Positions 8,988 to 18,244 of a stretch of DNA of 64,000 bases are shown here, one piece after another. The notes below the pieces were generated by a model. The model did no database searches, was not told the origin of the DNA, and saw only the letters and a program-made list of their open reading frames with translations. Source of the DNA: Lachnoclostridium sp. UBA3262. Lineage in GTDB: Bacteria > Bacillota > Clostridia > Lachnospirales > Lachnospiraceae. The stretch is from positions 1-64,000 of the forward strand of contig DEUM01000027.1 of NCBI GenBank assembly GCA_002362575.1, written 5' to 3'. Position 1 is the stretch's first letter. Each line of letters starts with the position of its first letter. Both the position numbers and the translations under genes were made by a program.

Positions 8988-9608
8988 ATGGACAAGAAAA
9001 AACTGGGCAAAGTGGTGGCCAGTGTTTTTGCCGTTATGTTATGCGGAACGCTTTTTATTTGTAATAATTATCAGAAATCTGACGTAATTGTTACAGAGGG
9101 CTTCTCGGACTCGGAAAGTGAAAAAGAGAAAAGTGCGGAACGGGAAACGGAAGAACAGGCAAAAGAACCGGCAACAGAAAATAAGGTTTATATTCACGTC
9201 TGCGGAGAGGTAAAAAAGCCGGGCGTCTATGTTTTTGACAGGGAGCCGAGAGTAATTGAAGCAGTCAGAAAAGCTGGCGGATTTACAAAGAAAGCAGATA
9301 CGGAGGGAGTAAACCTTGCCGGAAGTGTAACGGATGGCATGCAGTTAATCATTAGTAAAAAGAGCAAGAGCTCAAATACGAAAGGAAAAGAAAATACAGG
9401 GAGTGAGAAAAGCTCTCCCAAAGTAAATATCAATCAGGCCTCAAAAGAGGAACTGATGACGTTAAGCGGAATAGGAGAATCCAAAGCATCACAAATTATT
9501 TCTTATCGGGAAAGTCATGGTGCATTTCAGAAAACGGAAGACATTATGAATATATCAGGAATAAAGAATGGTGTGTTTGACAAAATTAAGGATTTTATTA
9601 CGGTTTAG
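8988..9608 (+). CDS. comEA: ComEA-type DNA-binding protein, SLBB + helix-hairpin-helix
   Basis: This membrane-anchored dsDNA receptor of natural transformation is 206 aa from ATG 8988. One N-terminal membrane helix (about 8-24) is followed by an acidic linker, an SLBB-type domain beginning 'VYIHVCGEVKKPGVY', and a C-terminal double helix-hairpin-helix with 'VNINQASKEEL' and 'LSGIGESKASQII'. That is the standard ComEA order. I took ATG 8988 over 8940 because a gggg-type site sits at the right distance. comEC follows in the same run, but a two-component system and a GerMN lipoprotein lie between them, which is unlike the compact comEA-comEC operon of Bacillus. Confidence 0.88.
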   Translation: MDKKKLGKVVASVFAVMLCGTLFICNNYQKSDVIVTEGFSDSESEKEKSAERETEEQAKEPATENKVYIHVCGEVKKPGVYVFDREPRVIEAVRKAGGFTKKADTEGVNLAGSVTDGMQLIISKKSKSSNTKGKENTGSEKSSPKVNINQASKEELMTLSGIGESKASQIISYRESHGAFQKTEDIMNISGIKNGVFDKIKDFITV

Positions 9609-9625
9609 TAAAGTGGAGGCAGAGT

Positions 9626-10324
9626 ATGGCAAAGAAAGTATTAGTAGTAGATGACGAGAAATTGATTGTAAAAGGAATCCGGTTTAGTCTGGAGCAGGAT
9701 GGAATGAGCGTAGATGTCGCATATGATGGGGAGGAAGCGCTGGAGGCTGCTCACCGGACGCATTACGATGTCATACTTTTGGATGTCATGCTGCCAAAGA
9801 TGTCAGGCTTTGAGGTCTGCCAGCAGATTCGGGAGTTTTCGGATATACCGATTATTATGCTGACGGCAAAGGGCGATGATATGGATAAGATTTTAGGGCT
9901 TGAGTATGGTGCGGATGATTATATTACCAAGCCATTTAACATACTCGAAGTAAAAGCGAGAATCAAGGCAATTATGCGCCGCAGTTCGAAAGCAAGACGG
10001 GAGGATTTGGATGATGAATCAATCCTTGTCTTTGGTAATATGCGGGTAGATACAGACGGACGCCGTGTATTTATCGACGGAAGGGAGGTCAATCTGACAG
10101 CAAAAGAGTTTGACCTTCTGGAGCTGTTGATGAATCATCCTAACAAAGTTTACGGCAGGGAAAAGCTGTTAAATGATGTGTGGGGCTACGAATATCCGGG
10201 GGACGTCAGAACCGTGGACGTGCATATCCGAAGACTGCGTGAGAAAATAGAACCAAATCCAAGCGAACCAAATTTCATACATACAAAATGGGGTGTTGGC
10301 TATTATTTCCAGAATCAGGGATAA
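9626..10324 (+). CDS. OmpR/PhoB-family response regulator
   Basis: This 232-aa transcription factor has a receiver domain (about 3-118; acidic pair Asp9-Asp10, phospho-acceptor Asp53 in 'LLDVMLP', Lys in 'TKPF') and a C-terminal winged helix ('VDVHIRRLREKIE', 'TKWGVGYYF'). It overlaps the next gene, its partner kinase, by 32 nt. The family usually controls envelope or phosphate responses. Placement between comEA and comEC suggests it could tune the competence genes, but no target site is visible. Confidence 0.93.
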   Translation: MAKKVLVVDDEKLIVKGIRFSLEQDGMSVDVAYDGEEALEAAHRTHYDVILLDVMLPKMSGFEVCQQIREFSDIPIIMLTAKGDDMDKILGLEYGADDYITKPFNILEVKARIKAIMRRSSKARREDLDDESILVFGNMRVDTDGRRVFIDGREVNLTAKEFDLLELLMNHPNKVYGREKLLNDVWGYEYPGDVRTVDVHIRRLREKIEPNPSEPNFIHTKWGVGYYFQNQG

Positions 10325-11735
10325 AATAAAACGTATTAAAAGCCTTCGTGTACAGAGTTTGTGTGTATTGATACTGGTTGGCATAGCTCCGTTAGTAATA
10401 TTTACACTAATACTCCTGAACACCTATCATTCAAAGGCTGTTTCCCAGCAAATTACGGAATTACAGACAAGGGGTTCGATCATTTGTAATCTTGTTGTTT
10501 CTTCTGCATTTTTTACAAATGATGACTCCTCAGAAGTAGACTCGGAACTCACACAGATTTCAGACATTTATGATGGAAGAATTCTGATAGCAGATTCGAG
10601 TCTTGTTGTGCTGAAAGACACGTACGGTCTGGAGGAGGGGAAAACGCTCCTAATCAAAGATGTCGTGAGATGTGTGAAGGGGAATTCAAATAAAATTGTG
10701 AATCAGTATAAGGATAGCGTTCAGATTATTCTCCCTATATACAGTCTGGATAAGGAGTCAGCGGACGGCGCCGTTATTATGGAATTTTCCCTGAATACGA
10801 CAAATAAAATGTACCGCAGTATCCGGACGATTACTTTGACAATGATTTTACTTCTCGGAGTTATCGTGATTGTTGTCTCGGTATTATACTCCGGTCAGGT
10901 TGTAAAACCTATGAAGGAGGTTGCCGGCTCGATTGCAAAGATTACGGAGGGGGACTTTGCTGACACAATGAGTCTTCACGGGTATGCAGAGGCAGAGAAA
11001 ATTTCAGAGGATTTTAATTCTATGCTGAGCGGGCTGCAGAATTTGGAAGACGCAAGACAGGAATTTGTATCCAATGTGTCTCATGAGTTAAAGACGCCGA
11101 TAACGTCGGTTAAGGTTCTGGCAGAGTCTTTAATTAGTCAGGAGGAGGTGCCGGTCGAACTGTATCAGGAATTTATGGTAGACATTAATAGTGAGCTCGA
11201 GCGGATGAATAAAATTATCAATGACCTGTTATCTCTCGTAAAAATGGACAAGAATGCATCGGAGGTTAATATTCGGGAAACGAATGTCAATGAGCTTGTG
11301 GAAAGTATATTGAAACAGCTTCAGCCAATTGCGGATGGGAGAAATATTGAAATGATATTCGAGAGTGTACGTCCGGTTACGGCTCAGATTGATGAAGTAA
11401 AGCTTGGCATGGCATTTCGTAATCTGATTGAAAATGCTATTAAATATAATTACGATGATGGCTGGGTTCGTGTATCATTAAATGCCGACCACAAATTTTT
11501 CTATCTAAAGGTATCGGATTCCGGTGTGGGAATCCCGGAGGAATTGCAGGACAATATATTCGAACGCTTTTACCGGGTGGATAAGGCGCGTTCCCGCGAG
11601 ACAGGAGGGAATGGTCTGGGACTGGCGATTACAAGAAATGCGATTTTGCTGCACCGTGGTTCGATTCGGGTACACAGTGTGGAAAAACAGGGGACGACAT
11701 TTAATGTGCGTATTCCGTTGATGTATCTGGAATAA
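10293..11735 (+). CDS. Sensor histidine kinase with HAMP domain
   Basis: This 480-aa kinase is the partner of the upstream regulator. Two membrane helices (about 22-43 and 178-199) enclose an extracellular sensor of about 130 aa. A HAMP domain (about 200-252), HisKA with the phospho-accepting His264 in 'VSHELKTPITS', and an HATPase domain ('NLIENAIKYN', 'GVGIPEE', 'GNGLGLAI') follow. The chosen start is GTG 10293, inside the regulator gene, because no ATG lies at a useful distance before the first helix; the exact start is uncertain. Confidence 0.9.
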   Translation: MLAIISRIRDKIKRIKSLRVQSLCVLILVGIAPLVIFTLILLNTYHSKAVSQQITELQTRGSIICNLVVSSAFFTNDDSSEVDSELTQISDIYDGRILIADSSLVVLKDTYGLEEGKTLLIKDVVRCVKGNSNKIVNQYKDSVQIILPIYSLDKESADGAVIMEFSLNTTNKMYRSIRTITLTMILLLGVIVIVVSVLYSGQVVKPMKEVAGSIAKITEGDFADTMSLHGYAEAEKISEDFNSMLSGLQNLEDARQEFVSNVSHELKTPITSVKVLAESLISQEEVPVELYQEFMVDINSELERMNKIINDLLSLVKMDKNASEVNIRETNVNELVESILKQLQPIADGRNIEMIFESVRPVTAQIDEVKLGMAFRNLIENAIKYNYDDGWVRVSLNADHKFFYLKVSDSGVGIPEELQDNIFERFYRVDKARSRETGGNGLGLAITRNAILLHRGSIRVHSVEKQGTTFNVRIPLMYLE

Positions 11736-11752
11736 AGAATGGAGGAAGTATT

Positions 11753-12733
11753 ATGAAAAAGCGGCTGTATATTCTTTTTTTCCTGCTGATGCTCGTATCT
11801 CTGACTGCCTGTGATAATGGCGGCAGTGAGGAGGGACAGGGCATATATCAGGTGTACTATGTCGATTCGGACAGCACGGGACTTGTTCAGGAGGAGTATA
11901 GGGTTAAGGACTCATCGAAGGATACAGTTAAAATTATTCAGGAGCTCTTGAACCAGCTGCAGACAGGAAGCGCAAAGGGAATTTACCGCAATCCGATTGA
12001 CGCAGAAACCGAAATCAGTAACCTGCAGATTAAGGAGACACAGCTTTCGGTTCATTTTTCTGCCGCTTATAATGCAAAGATTGGGATTGATGAAATACTT
12101 GCCAGAGCGGCCATAGTCAAGACTTTGTGCCAGGTCGACGGCGTCGAGTATGTAGAATTTTATGTTGAGGACCAGCCGCTTATGCTGGGAAGCAATGCAG
12201 TTGGGCTTATGAATGAGGATAGCTTTATCGACAGCCTTGAGAATAATACGACACAGAAAAAGCAGGTTACGCTATATTTTGCTGATGAGAGTGGAGAGAT
12301 GGCGACGGGAGTAACGGCGGATATCACTTATAATTCTGCAGAGCCGTTGGAAAAGCTATTATTGGAAAAGCTGATTGCCGGACCGGAGCCAATCGGAGAT
12401 TTGAAAAATTCTGGTGTCATTCCCTCTGTTCCGCCGGATACGAAGCTAAACAGGGTAACAATCCGGGATAATATCTGTTATGTGGATTTGAGCAGGGAAT
12501 TTAATGAGCTGCTTAAAAATGTAAAAAGTGACGTCGTTGTCTATTCGATTGTCAATACGCTGTGTGAGCTCCCTAATGTCAATAAAGTACAGTTTGCAAT
12601 TGAGGGAGAGCAGCAGGAGAAATACGGAGAAACAGAGGAATTTAATACTCCGTTTGAGAGGAATCTAAATATTGCCGGTGAAGGGGAGCAGTCGGGCAAT
12701 ATTGTGGAAATTAACGAAGGAGGTACTGAGTGA
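11753..12733 (+). CDS. Lipoprotein with two GerMN domains
   Basis: This 326-aa exported lipoprotein has a lipobox 'LTAC' with the acylated Cys at residue 20. Two copies of the GerMN fold follow (about 30-155 and 165-290), the second marked by 'NICYVDLSREF' and the first by 'LQIKETQLSVHFS'. GerMN domains occur in GerM spore-germination/sporulation proteins and in LpqB, which sits in a two-component system in actinobacteria. The gene lies directly after a kinase here, so an LpqB-like role tuning that kinase is as plausible as a sporulation role. It overlaps comEC by 4 nt. Confidence 0.82.
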   Translation: MKKRLYILFFLLMLVSLTACDNGGSEEGQGIYQVYYVDSDSTGLVQEEYRVKDSSKDTVKIIQELLNQLQTGSAKGIYRNPIDAETEISNLQIKETQLSVHFSAAYNAKIGIDEILARAAIVKTLCQVDGVEYVEFYVEDQPLMLGSNAVGLMNEDSFIDSLENNTTQKKQVTLYFADESGEMATGVTADITYNSAEPLEKLLLEKLIAGPEPIGDLKNSGVIPSVPPDTKLNRVTIRDNICYVDLSREFNELLKNVKSDVVVYSIVNTLCELPNVNKVQFAIEGEQQEKYGETEEFNTPFERNLNIAGEGEQSGNIVEINEGGTE

Positions 12734-14883
12734 GAAAACGCCCATTGTGTGTGGCGTTGGTGATTGTAGTTGTAATTCTTTTCCTATGGAGGCTTTTGGG
12801 GGAGGAGAATTTGAACGGCGAATATAAGGGTGGAAAAAAGTATCTGACTTGTCAGGTGACGGAAATATCCGGTCAGAGCGACCAGATATCACTGACGGCA
12901 GAGGATGTTACGGAGGGAGAAATCCCATTCTGTTTTCGGGTAAAATTGTATAATGGAAGCAGGGAGGCTCTTTTTTCTAAAATAAAAATTGGGAATATCA
13001 TTTCTGTATATGGGGAAGTCGTTTCCTTTTCTAAACCGGGCAATCCCGGACAGTTCAACGAATATCAATATTACAGCGAACAGAAAATTTCATACCGGGT
13101 ATTTGTGCAATCATTAACGATAAAGGATTCAGGATATAACAAAATAAAGCAGTGGCTTCATGAGATAAGGGGAGTTTTCTTCCGGCAGATGAACCGTGTC
13201 TTGCCGGAGAGGGAGGCCGGCATTATGTCAGCTATGCTTCTGGGAGAGAAGTGTGCTCTGACGGAGGAAATAAAGGAGCTGTATCAGGAAAATGGTATTG
13301 CCCATATATTGGCAATATCAGGCTTACATATTTCTGTTATCGGGGCGGGGCTGTTTTTTCTCCTAAGAAGGTTTATCATGCCGATGAGGGTGGCGGCAGC
13401 CGTTACGGGAACGGTGCTTTTCTTGTACGGAGAGCTGACCGGATTTCCCATTGCTACCCAGAGAGCTGTTCTCATGATGCTATGCGTGCTGGGGGCAAGA
13501 TGTCTGGGCAGACGATATGATTTACTGAGCGCTCTGTCACTGAGTGCGCTGATTCAGTTATTTCTAAGGCCCGGTGTATTGTTTCAGTCCGGATTTTTGC
13601 TTTCGTATGGGACGGTGCTTGGTATTGCCCTGTTTGTCGAACCTTTTACCGGAGCAGGATGGGAGAAAAGCAGGGTGTGGAAGGCAGTCTCCGGTTCGCT
13701 TGGGATTTACCTCGTTACTCTGCCGGTTCTCCTGTATTCATATTATGAGATAACGACTTACAGTGTTTTTGTAAATATTATGATACTGCCGTTTATCAGC
13801 CTGCTTCTTATTTTATCGGTGGCGGGGGCTGGTATCTCCCTTTTTTCCTTATTTGTGGGACGGTTTCTATTTGGAACGGTTTATTATATACTGCGCTACT
13901 ACGAGTTTGTCTGTCGCATGGCTGCTCATTTACCATTTACACTTATTGTCACGGGATGTCCGGCATGGTGGCAGATATCCGGTTATTATGCGGGGCTGAT
14001 TGGCTGGTGTGTGTGGAGGAAAAGGAAGAAGGAGAAAAAGGGGTTATGGATTCTCATTCTGGCTTTCCTGCTCCTCATCATGCCCGTTACTGGCACAGGG
14101 AGGGGAAAACTCAGCATTACAAACATGGATGTCGGGCAGGGGGACTGTGCCTGTATTCGATTTGCAGGGAAAACAATTCTAGTCGATGGGGGAAGTACCG
14201 ATGTTGAGAAAGTTGCAAAGTACCGTATCAGCAAATTTTTAAAATATTATGGAATCCGCACGATTGATTATATTTTTATCACGCACAGTGACAGTGACCA
14301 CACAAGCGGTATTATGGAGATGGTAGAGGAGGAGGGGCATATGGGATTACAGATAGGGGAAGTCATATTGCCGAAAATTAAGAAAACAGATGAAGCTTAT
14401 AGGCAGATAGAAAAAAGCTGTGCCAAGGCGGATATAAGGGTAAGAAAGATGGGGAAAGGGGGCTGGCTGTATATTGGCGCCCTGACTGTCCGCTGTCTGC
14501 ACCCATATGACAGCTATGACTGGAGCGAGGTAAATGACTATTCCCTTGTGCTGGAGCTGACGTATGGTAAATTCCGGGGTATTTTGACTGGTGATTTGGG
14601 GCAGGAGGGGGAGGAACTTTTAAATAAGGAGCTTTTGAACACGGACTATCTGAAGGTTGGGCATCACGGCTCGGAAAGTGCCAGCAGTGAAGCATTTCTG
14701 AAACGGCTTCGACCGGTAATATCTGTTATTTCCGCTGGAGAGAAGAACCGGTATGGACATCCGGCAGAGGAGGTGGTGAAACGTCTGAAAGATACTGGCT
14801 CGAAGGTGTACTGCACGATAGACAGAGGGGCGGTGACGGTGGAAACAGACGGAGAAAAAACGGAGGTAAAGACATATAAATAA
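12730..14883 (+). CDS. comEC: ComEC/Rec2 DNA-uptake channel
   Basis: This polytopic membrane protein carries single-stranded DNA across the membrane in natural transformation. It is 717 aa. An N-terminal OB-like DUF4131 region (about 30-150) is followed by the competence-domain membrane core with 'GIAHILAISGLHIS', and a C-terminal metallo-beta-lactamase-like domain with 'THSDSDHTSG' and 'VGHHGS'. It starts at GTG 12730, overlapping the lipoprotein stop, with ggagg 6 nt upstream. All three regions are intact. Confidence 0.93.
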   Translation: MRKRPLCVALVIVVVILFLWRLLGEENLNGEYKGGKKYLTCQVTEISGQSDQISLTAEDVTEGEIPFCFRVKLYNGSREALFSKIKIGNIISVYGEVVSFSKPGNPGQFNEYQYYSEQKISYRVFVQSLTIKDSGYNKIKQWLHEIRGVFFRQMNRVLPEREAGIMSAMLLGEKCALTEEIKELYQENGIAHILAISGLHISVIGAGLFFLLRRFIMPMRVAAAVTGTVLFLYGELTGFPIATQRAVLMMLCVLGARCLGRRYDLLSALSLSALIQLFLRPGVLFQSGFLLSYGTVLGIALFVEPFTGAGWEKSRVWKAVSGSLGIYLVTLPVLLYSYYEITTYSVFVNIMILPFISLLLILSVAGAGISLFSLFVGRFLFGTVYYILRYYEFVCRMAAHLPFTLIVTGCPAWWQISGYYAGLIGWCVWRKRKKEKKGLWILILAFLLLIMPVTGTGRGKLSITNMDVGQGDCACIRFAGKTILVDGGSTDVEKVAKYRISKFLKYYGIRTIDYIFITHSDSDHTSGIMEMVEEEGHMGLQIGEVILPKIKKTDEAYRQIEKSCAKADIRVRKMGKGGWLYIGALTVRCLHPYDSYDWSEVNDYSLVLELTYGKFRGILTGDLGQEGEELLNKELLNTDYLKVGHHGSESASSEAFLKRLRPVISVISAGEKNRYGHPAEEVVKRLKDTGSKVYCTIDRGAVTVETDGEKTEVKTYK

Positions 14884-14884
14884 C

Positions 14885-14912
14885 TTGAAAAATCGGCAGG
14901 ATGTAGTAAAAT
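14885..14912 (+). promoter_or_regulatory. Candidate holA promoter
   Basis: TTGAAA (14885-14890) and TAAAAT (14907-14912) are 16 bp apart in the short comEC-holA gap. Confidence 0.4.
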
Positions 14913-14959
14913 ATGAGTTACAGGTGCGCATTGCCGGGAAGTGAAGGGAGAACAAAGAT

Positions 14960-15940
14960 ATGCTGAAGCTTGCGGAGGAATTAAAGACAAATAAAATATC
15001 CCGCTATCATCTGATTTACGGGGATGAACGTTATATGGTCCGTTATTATAAGCATAGTCTTATGGAAAAGCTGTCTTCGCCCGGGGATGAGATGAACTGT
15101 ACTATTTTTCAGGGAAACAGTGTCAGGGAATCAGAAATTGCAGACGTCGGGCAGATTCTTCCGTTTATGGTATCACAGCGTCTTATCGTTGTGCAGGATA
15201 GTGGTTTTTTTAAAAGTGCGAATGATATGGCAGATTATCTTGAGGACTTTCCGGAAACGACCTATGTTGTCTTTGTAGAGAGGGAAGTGGATAAGCGGAA
15301 CCGCCTGTACAAGTGGATAGGGAAAAACGGCTGCGTTACGGAATGTCAGACACAGAGTGAGGCAATGTTGAAACAGTGGATTGCCGGATATTTAAAGAAA
15401 GCAGGGAAATCCGTTTCAGTCAGAACGGTAGAGTATCTGATTGAGAGAACCGGTACAGATATGGAGTCCCTGAACAATGAACTGGACAAGCTCATAGGAT
15501 TTACCGGTGAACGTCCGGTAGTTGAGGTGTCGGATATTGATGCGGTTTGCAGCGGAGCGGTCATCTCAAAAATTTTTGACATGATTGATGCTGTGGCATT
15601 AGGGGAGAAGAACAGGGCATTACGCCTTTATGATGACTTACTTGCCAATAAAGAACAGCCGATGTCGGTTCTGTATTTATTTTCCAGACATATTAACATT
15701 TTGTTACAAATTAAAGAATTATCGGCAGTTGGTTTGAATAAAAATGAATTAGCAAAACGAATCGGGATTCCGCCGTTTACTGTTCCAAAGTACGGAAAAC
15801 AGGCAGGTTTATTCAAACGGAGGCAGCTGATACAGATGCTGGAGGATCGTGCAAATTATGAAGAAAGTTTTAAAAAAGGCAGGTTGTCCGATCAGTTAGC
15901 AGTAGAAATGTTTCTGATTCAAGCATTGACAAATAGCTAA
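14960..15940 (+). CDS. holA: DNA polymerase III delta subunit
   Basis: HolA is the clamp-loader subunit that opens the beta sliding clamp. This 326-aa protein has the family's N-terminal region 'YHLIYGDERYMVRYYK' (15-30). The AAA+-like body has 'MESLNNELDKL', and the C-terminal helical domain ends 'DQLAVEMFLIQAL'. Placement directly after comEC is common in Firmicutes (comEC-holA). Its last codons contain the promoter of the following tRNA gene. Confidence 0.9.
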   Translation: MLKLAEELKTNKISRYHLIYGDERYMVRYYKHSLMEKLSSPGDEMNCTIFQGNSVRESEIADVGQILPFMVSQRLIVVQDSGFFKSANDMADYLEDFPETTYVVFVEREVDKRNRLYKWIGKNGCVTECQTQSEAMLKQWIAGYLKKAGKSVSVRTVEYLIERTGTDMESLNNELDKLIGFTGERPVVEVSDIDAVCSGAVISKIFDMIDAVALGEKNRALRLYDDLLANKEQPMSVLYLFSRHINILLQIKELSAVGLNKNELAKRIGIPPFTVPKYGKQAGLFKRRQLIQMLEDRANYEESFKKGRLSDQLAVEMFLIQALTNS

Positions 15941-15954
15941 AATAATGGTTTAAT
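15926..15954 (+). promoter_or_regulatory. tRNA-Ser promoter inside the end of holA
   Basis: A consensus -35 TTGACA (15926-15931) and a -10 TTTAAT (15949-15954) are 17 bp apart. The expected start is near 15961, about 11 nt before the tRNA. Confidence 0.7.
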
Positions 15955-15971
15955 CAAATTGTTTGTTTTAT

Positions 15972-16057
15972 GGAGACGTATCGAAGTGGCCATAACGAGA
16001 ACGACTCGAAATCGTTTTGCCTTCACGGGCACGTGGGTTCGAATCCCACCGTCTCCG
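15972..16057 (+). tRNA. tRNA-Ser(CGA)
   Basis: The acceptor stem ggagacg (15972-15978) pairs with cgtctcc (16050-16056), with discriminator G at 16057. The anticodon stem aacga/tcgtt encloses the loop ctcgaaa with anticodon CGA, reading UCG serine codons. The T-arm is gtggg-ttcgaat-cccac. A long variable arm after the anticodon stem is typical of serine tRNAs. The terminal CCA is not encoded. The next gene's ATG follows 26 nt later. Confidence 0.95.
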
Positions 16058-16083
16058 TTTTTACCATGGGAGGTAGAGAGTAT

Positions 16084-17448
16084 ATGAAGGAAAAGAAAAA
16101 ACTGCTGATTGGGTGCATTGCAGGCGGTGTTGTATTGGTAGCGCTGCTCGCTGTATTCTTTATTTCCAGCAAAGAATTTTTTACAGGACGTTTTGCACCT
16201 AGTGTAATGGTAAGCAATACGGATGTCAGTACAATGACGGTAGAGGAAGCGCTGAACTCAATGAATAGTTCGGATGGATTTTCTATTGTCATCAGAAAAG
16301 ATGAAAAAGACTATACGATTGATATTTCGGAGGCAGTGACGCGTTCCTTTGACAGCGGACGGGTGGAAGACTGCCAGAGCCAGATTTCTTTTTTTGATTA
16401 TCTGTTTCATCGTGATGTGGTTCTTTCCCTTAAACCGGATTCCGTACAAGTGAATCAGGGAAATCTGCAAAAGATTTTACAGGGGAAGATTCCAGAGGCA
16501 TCTTCCTATACTTCGGATGCTTATTTTGATAAGTCCCTGAATCTTGTTAAGGAGGTACAGGGAGATGATGTGAATTATAAAAATTTACTGGCTAGAATTG
16601 CGAAAGATATTGCCGAGGGAAATGAACTTTTGTATGAGCTGAGCGAGTATTACAACCATCCTCAGGTTAAGTCCTCCGATGCCGTGATTGCAAAGGCGCA
16701 GAAAACGATAGATGCCTACAAAAAGATGTCAATTCAGTTTACATTCGGGGATGAGATAGAGGAAATAAACGGAGCAATGATTTCGAAACACCTTTCCTAT
16801 AAAAACGGAGAGCTTAAATTAAAAAAAGGCTGGATAGCGGATTTTGTAAGGAAGATGTCAAGAAAATATAATACTTATGGAAAAACCCGCAAATTTAAAA
16901 CGACGAAGGATGGAACCGTTACGATTCACGGCGGTATTATGGGCTGGTGGATTAACGAGGATGAGACGGTCAAGAAAATAAAAAAATTGCTGAACAAACA
17001 GAAATCGGAGACACTGGAGCCGGTATACCGCAATGTGGCGGCACAGCATGGCAAGGATGATATCGGAAAAACTTATGTGGAAATCAATCTGACGAGACAA
17101 AAGATGTGGTACTACAAGGACGGTAAAAAGGTAATGAGTTCTAACTTTGTTTCCGGACTTCCGACAAAGGACAGGGAGACAGTAAAAGGCGTTCACCGTC
17201 TTTATGGGAAGCAGAGAGACCGCTATCTGGGTACAATAGCCGTTCAGGGATATCATACCCATGTGAATTACTGGATGCCGTTTAACTGGAGCGGACAGGG
17301 ACTGCATGATGCGGTATGGCGTCATGGACGTTTCGGTGGGAACATTTATAAAACAAGAGGTTCCCACGGATGTGTCAACCTTCCGCTGGAAGCAGCAAAG
17401 AAGTTATACAATAATATTAGTATTGGAACGCCGGTTGTTGTTTATTAA
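16084..17448 (+). CDS. L,D-transpeptidase with peptidoglycan-binding domain
   Basis: This membrane-anchored enzyme crosslinks or edits peptidoglycan. It is 454 aa from ATG 16084, which follows a ggaggt site; reading frames starting upstream run through the tRNA and are not real. One helix lies at about 8-28, then a PG_binding_4-type extracellular region (about 50-325), then a C-terminal YkuD catalytic domain. Key residues are the His-Cys motif 'GSHGCVNLPLEAA' and the upstream 'AVQGYHTH'. L,D-transpeptidases make beta-lactam-tolerant 3-3 links or attach proteins; which applies here is not visible. Confidence 0.92.
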   Translation: MKEKKKLLIGCIAGGVVLVALLAVFFISSKEFFTGRFAPSVMVSNTDVSTMTVEEALNSMNSSDGFSIVIRKDEKDYTIDISEAVTRSFDSGRVEDCQSQISFFDYLFHRDVVLSLKPDSVQVNQGNLQKILQGKIPEASSYTSDAYFDKSLNLVKEVQGDDVNYKNLLARIAKDIAEGNELLYELSEYYNHPQVKSSDAVIAKAQKTIDAYKKMSIQFTFGDEIEEINGAMISKHLSYKNGELKLKKGWIADFVRKMSRKYNTYGKTRKFKTTKDGTVTIHGGIMGWWINEDETVKKIKKLLNKQKSETLEPVYRNVAAQHGKDDIGKTYVEINLTRQKMWYYKDGKKVMSSNFVSGLPTKDRETVKGVHRLYGKQRDRYLGTIAVQGYHTHVNYWMPFNWSGQGLHDAVWRHGRFGGNIYKTRGSHGCVNLPLEAAKKLYNNISIGTPVVVY

Positions 17449-17470
17449 CCGGATGATACCATCAGGTTAA
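17445..17470. terminator. Hairpin shared by convergent stop regions
   Basis: ttaacc (17445-17450) pairs with ggttaa (17465-17470), with an inner tgat/atca. It spans the stop codon of the plus-strand transpeptidase and the end of the minus-strand sirtuin. There is no long T-run, so it is a weak bidirectional terminator at best. Confidence 0.45.
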
Positions 17471-18186
17471 CCCGCCCATGGCGTTAATACTTCTCCAATC
17501 GGATGATGAAGGACAAGGTCAGCGTGACTGTCACGGCTGGTCTTGTCTTTATTTATGAGGACAAGTTTATTCCCGCTATAGTAATCAATCAGCCCGGCGG
17601 CAGGGTAGACGGCAAGGGAAGTGCCTCCGATTATCAGCATGTCGGCATTGCGGATGTAGGAGACTGCTTTTTCCAGTGTGTAAGAGTCAAGACCTTCCTC
17701 GTACAGAACGACGTCTGGTTTGATAATACCTCCACATTCGCAGGTCGGTACGCCCTCTCTGGCAAGAATATCGTCCAGTGAGAAAAACTTATGACAGTCC
17801 ATACAATAGTTGCGAAGAACAGAGCCATGTAGTTCAAGTACCTCACGGCTGCCTGCCTTCTGGTGCAGACCGTCTATATTCTGGGTAATAACAGCCCGCA
17901 GCTTCCCCTGTTTTTCTAAATTGGCAAGTGCGATGTGGGCGTTGTTTGGTTCAGCGTCCTTAAATAACATTTTGTTGCGGTAGAAGCGGAAAAACTCCTC
18001 TTTGTTCCGCATAAAGAAGCTGTGGGAGAGAATCGTTTCTGGTGGATAGTCATATTCCTGATTATACAGTCCGTCCACACTGCGGAAATCCGGGATATGG
18101 CTCTCGGTAGAAACTCCGGCGCCACCGAAAAATACAATATTGTCGCTTTCCTCAATCCATTGTTTTAATTGTTCCTGATTTTCCAT
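17467..18186 (-). CDS. SIR2-family NAD-dependent protein deacylase
   Basis: This sirtuin removes acyl groups from lysines using NAD+, giving nicotinamide and O-acyl-ADP-ribose. It is 239 aa from ATG 18186, which has GGAGG 5 nt upstream. Visible motifs are 'GGAGVSTESHIPDFR', 'TQNIDGLHQKAG', the catalytic His in 'LELHGS', and a zinc site formed by 'CMDC' and 'CECGG'. It is the distal gene of the minus-strand run after the DUF4430 and propeller genes. It may be co-transcribed, although its function does not obviously match theirs. Confidence 0.93.
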   Translation of the reverse strand: MENQEQLKQWIEESDNIVFFGGAGVSTESHIPDFRSVDGLYNQEYDYPPETILSHSFFMRNKEEFFRFYRNKMLFKDAEPNNAHIALANLEKQGKLRAVITQNIDGLHQKAGSREVLELHGSVLRNYCMDCHKFFSLDDILAREGVPTCECGGIIKPDVVLYEEGLDSYTLEKAVSYIRNADMLIIGGTSLAVYPAAGLIDYYSGNKLVLINKDKTSRDSHADLVLHHPIGEVLTPWAG

Positions 18187-18244
18187 ACTAACCTCCATTC
18201 CAAAGCGTCTCGCAGGACGCTTGAGTAAAAAGCAGCAAAGCCGG

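Noticed and set aside
15970..16083. Upstream extension of the L,D-transpeptidase reading frame
   Set aside because: The extension lies over tRNA-Ser; the ribosome site at 16068-16073 fixes the start at 16084.
18203..18222. 7-bp hairpin between the sirtuin and propeller genes
   Set aside because: There is no T-run on either strand, and it lies within a same-strand run of genes; it may be leader structure but cannot be called a terminator.
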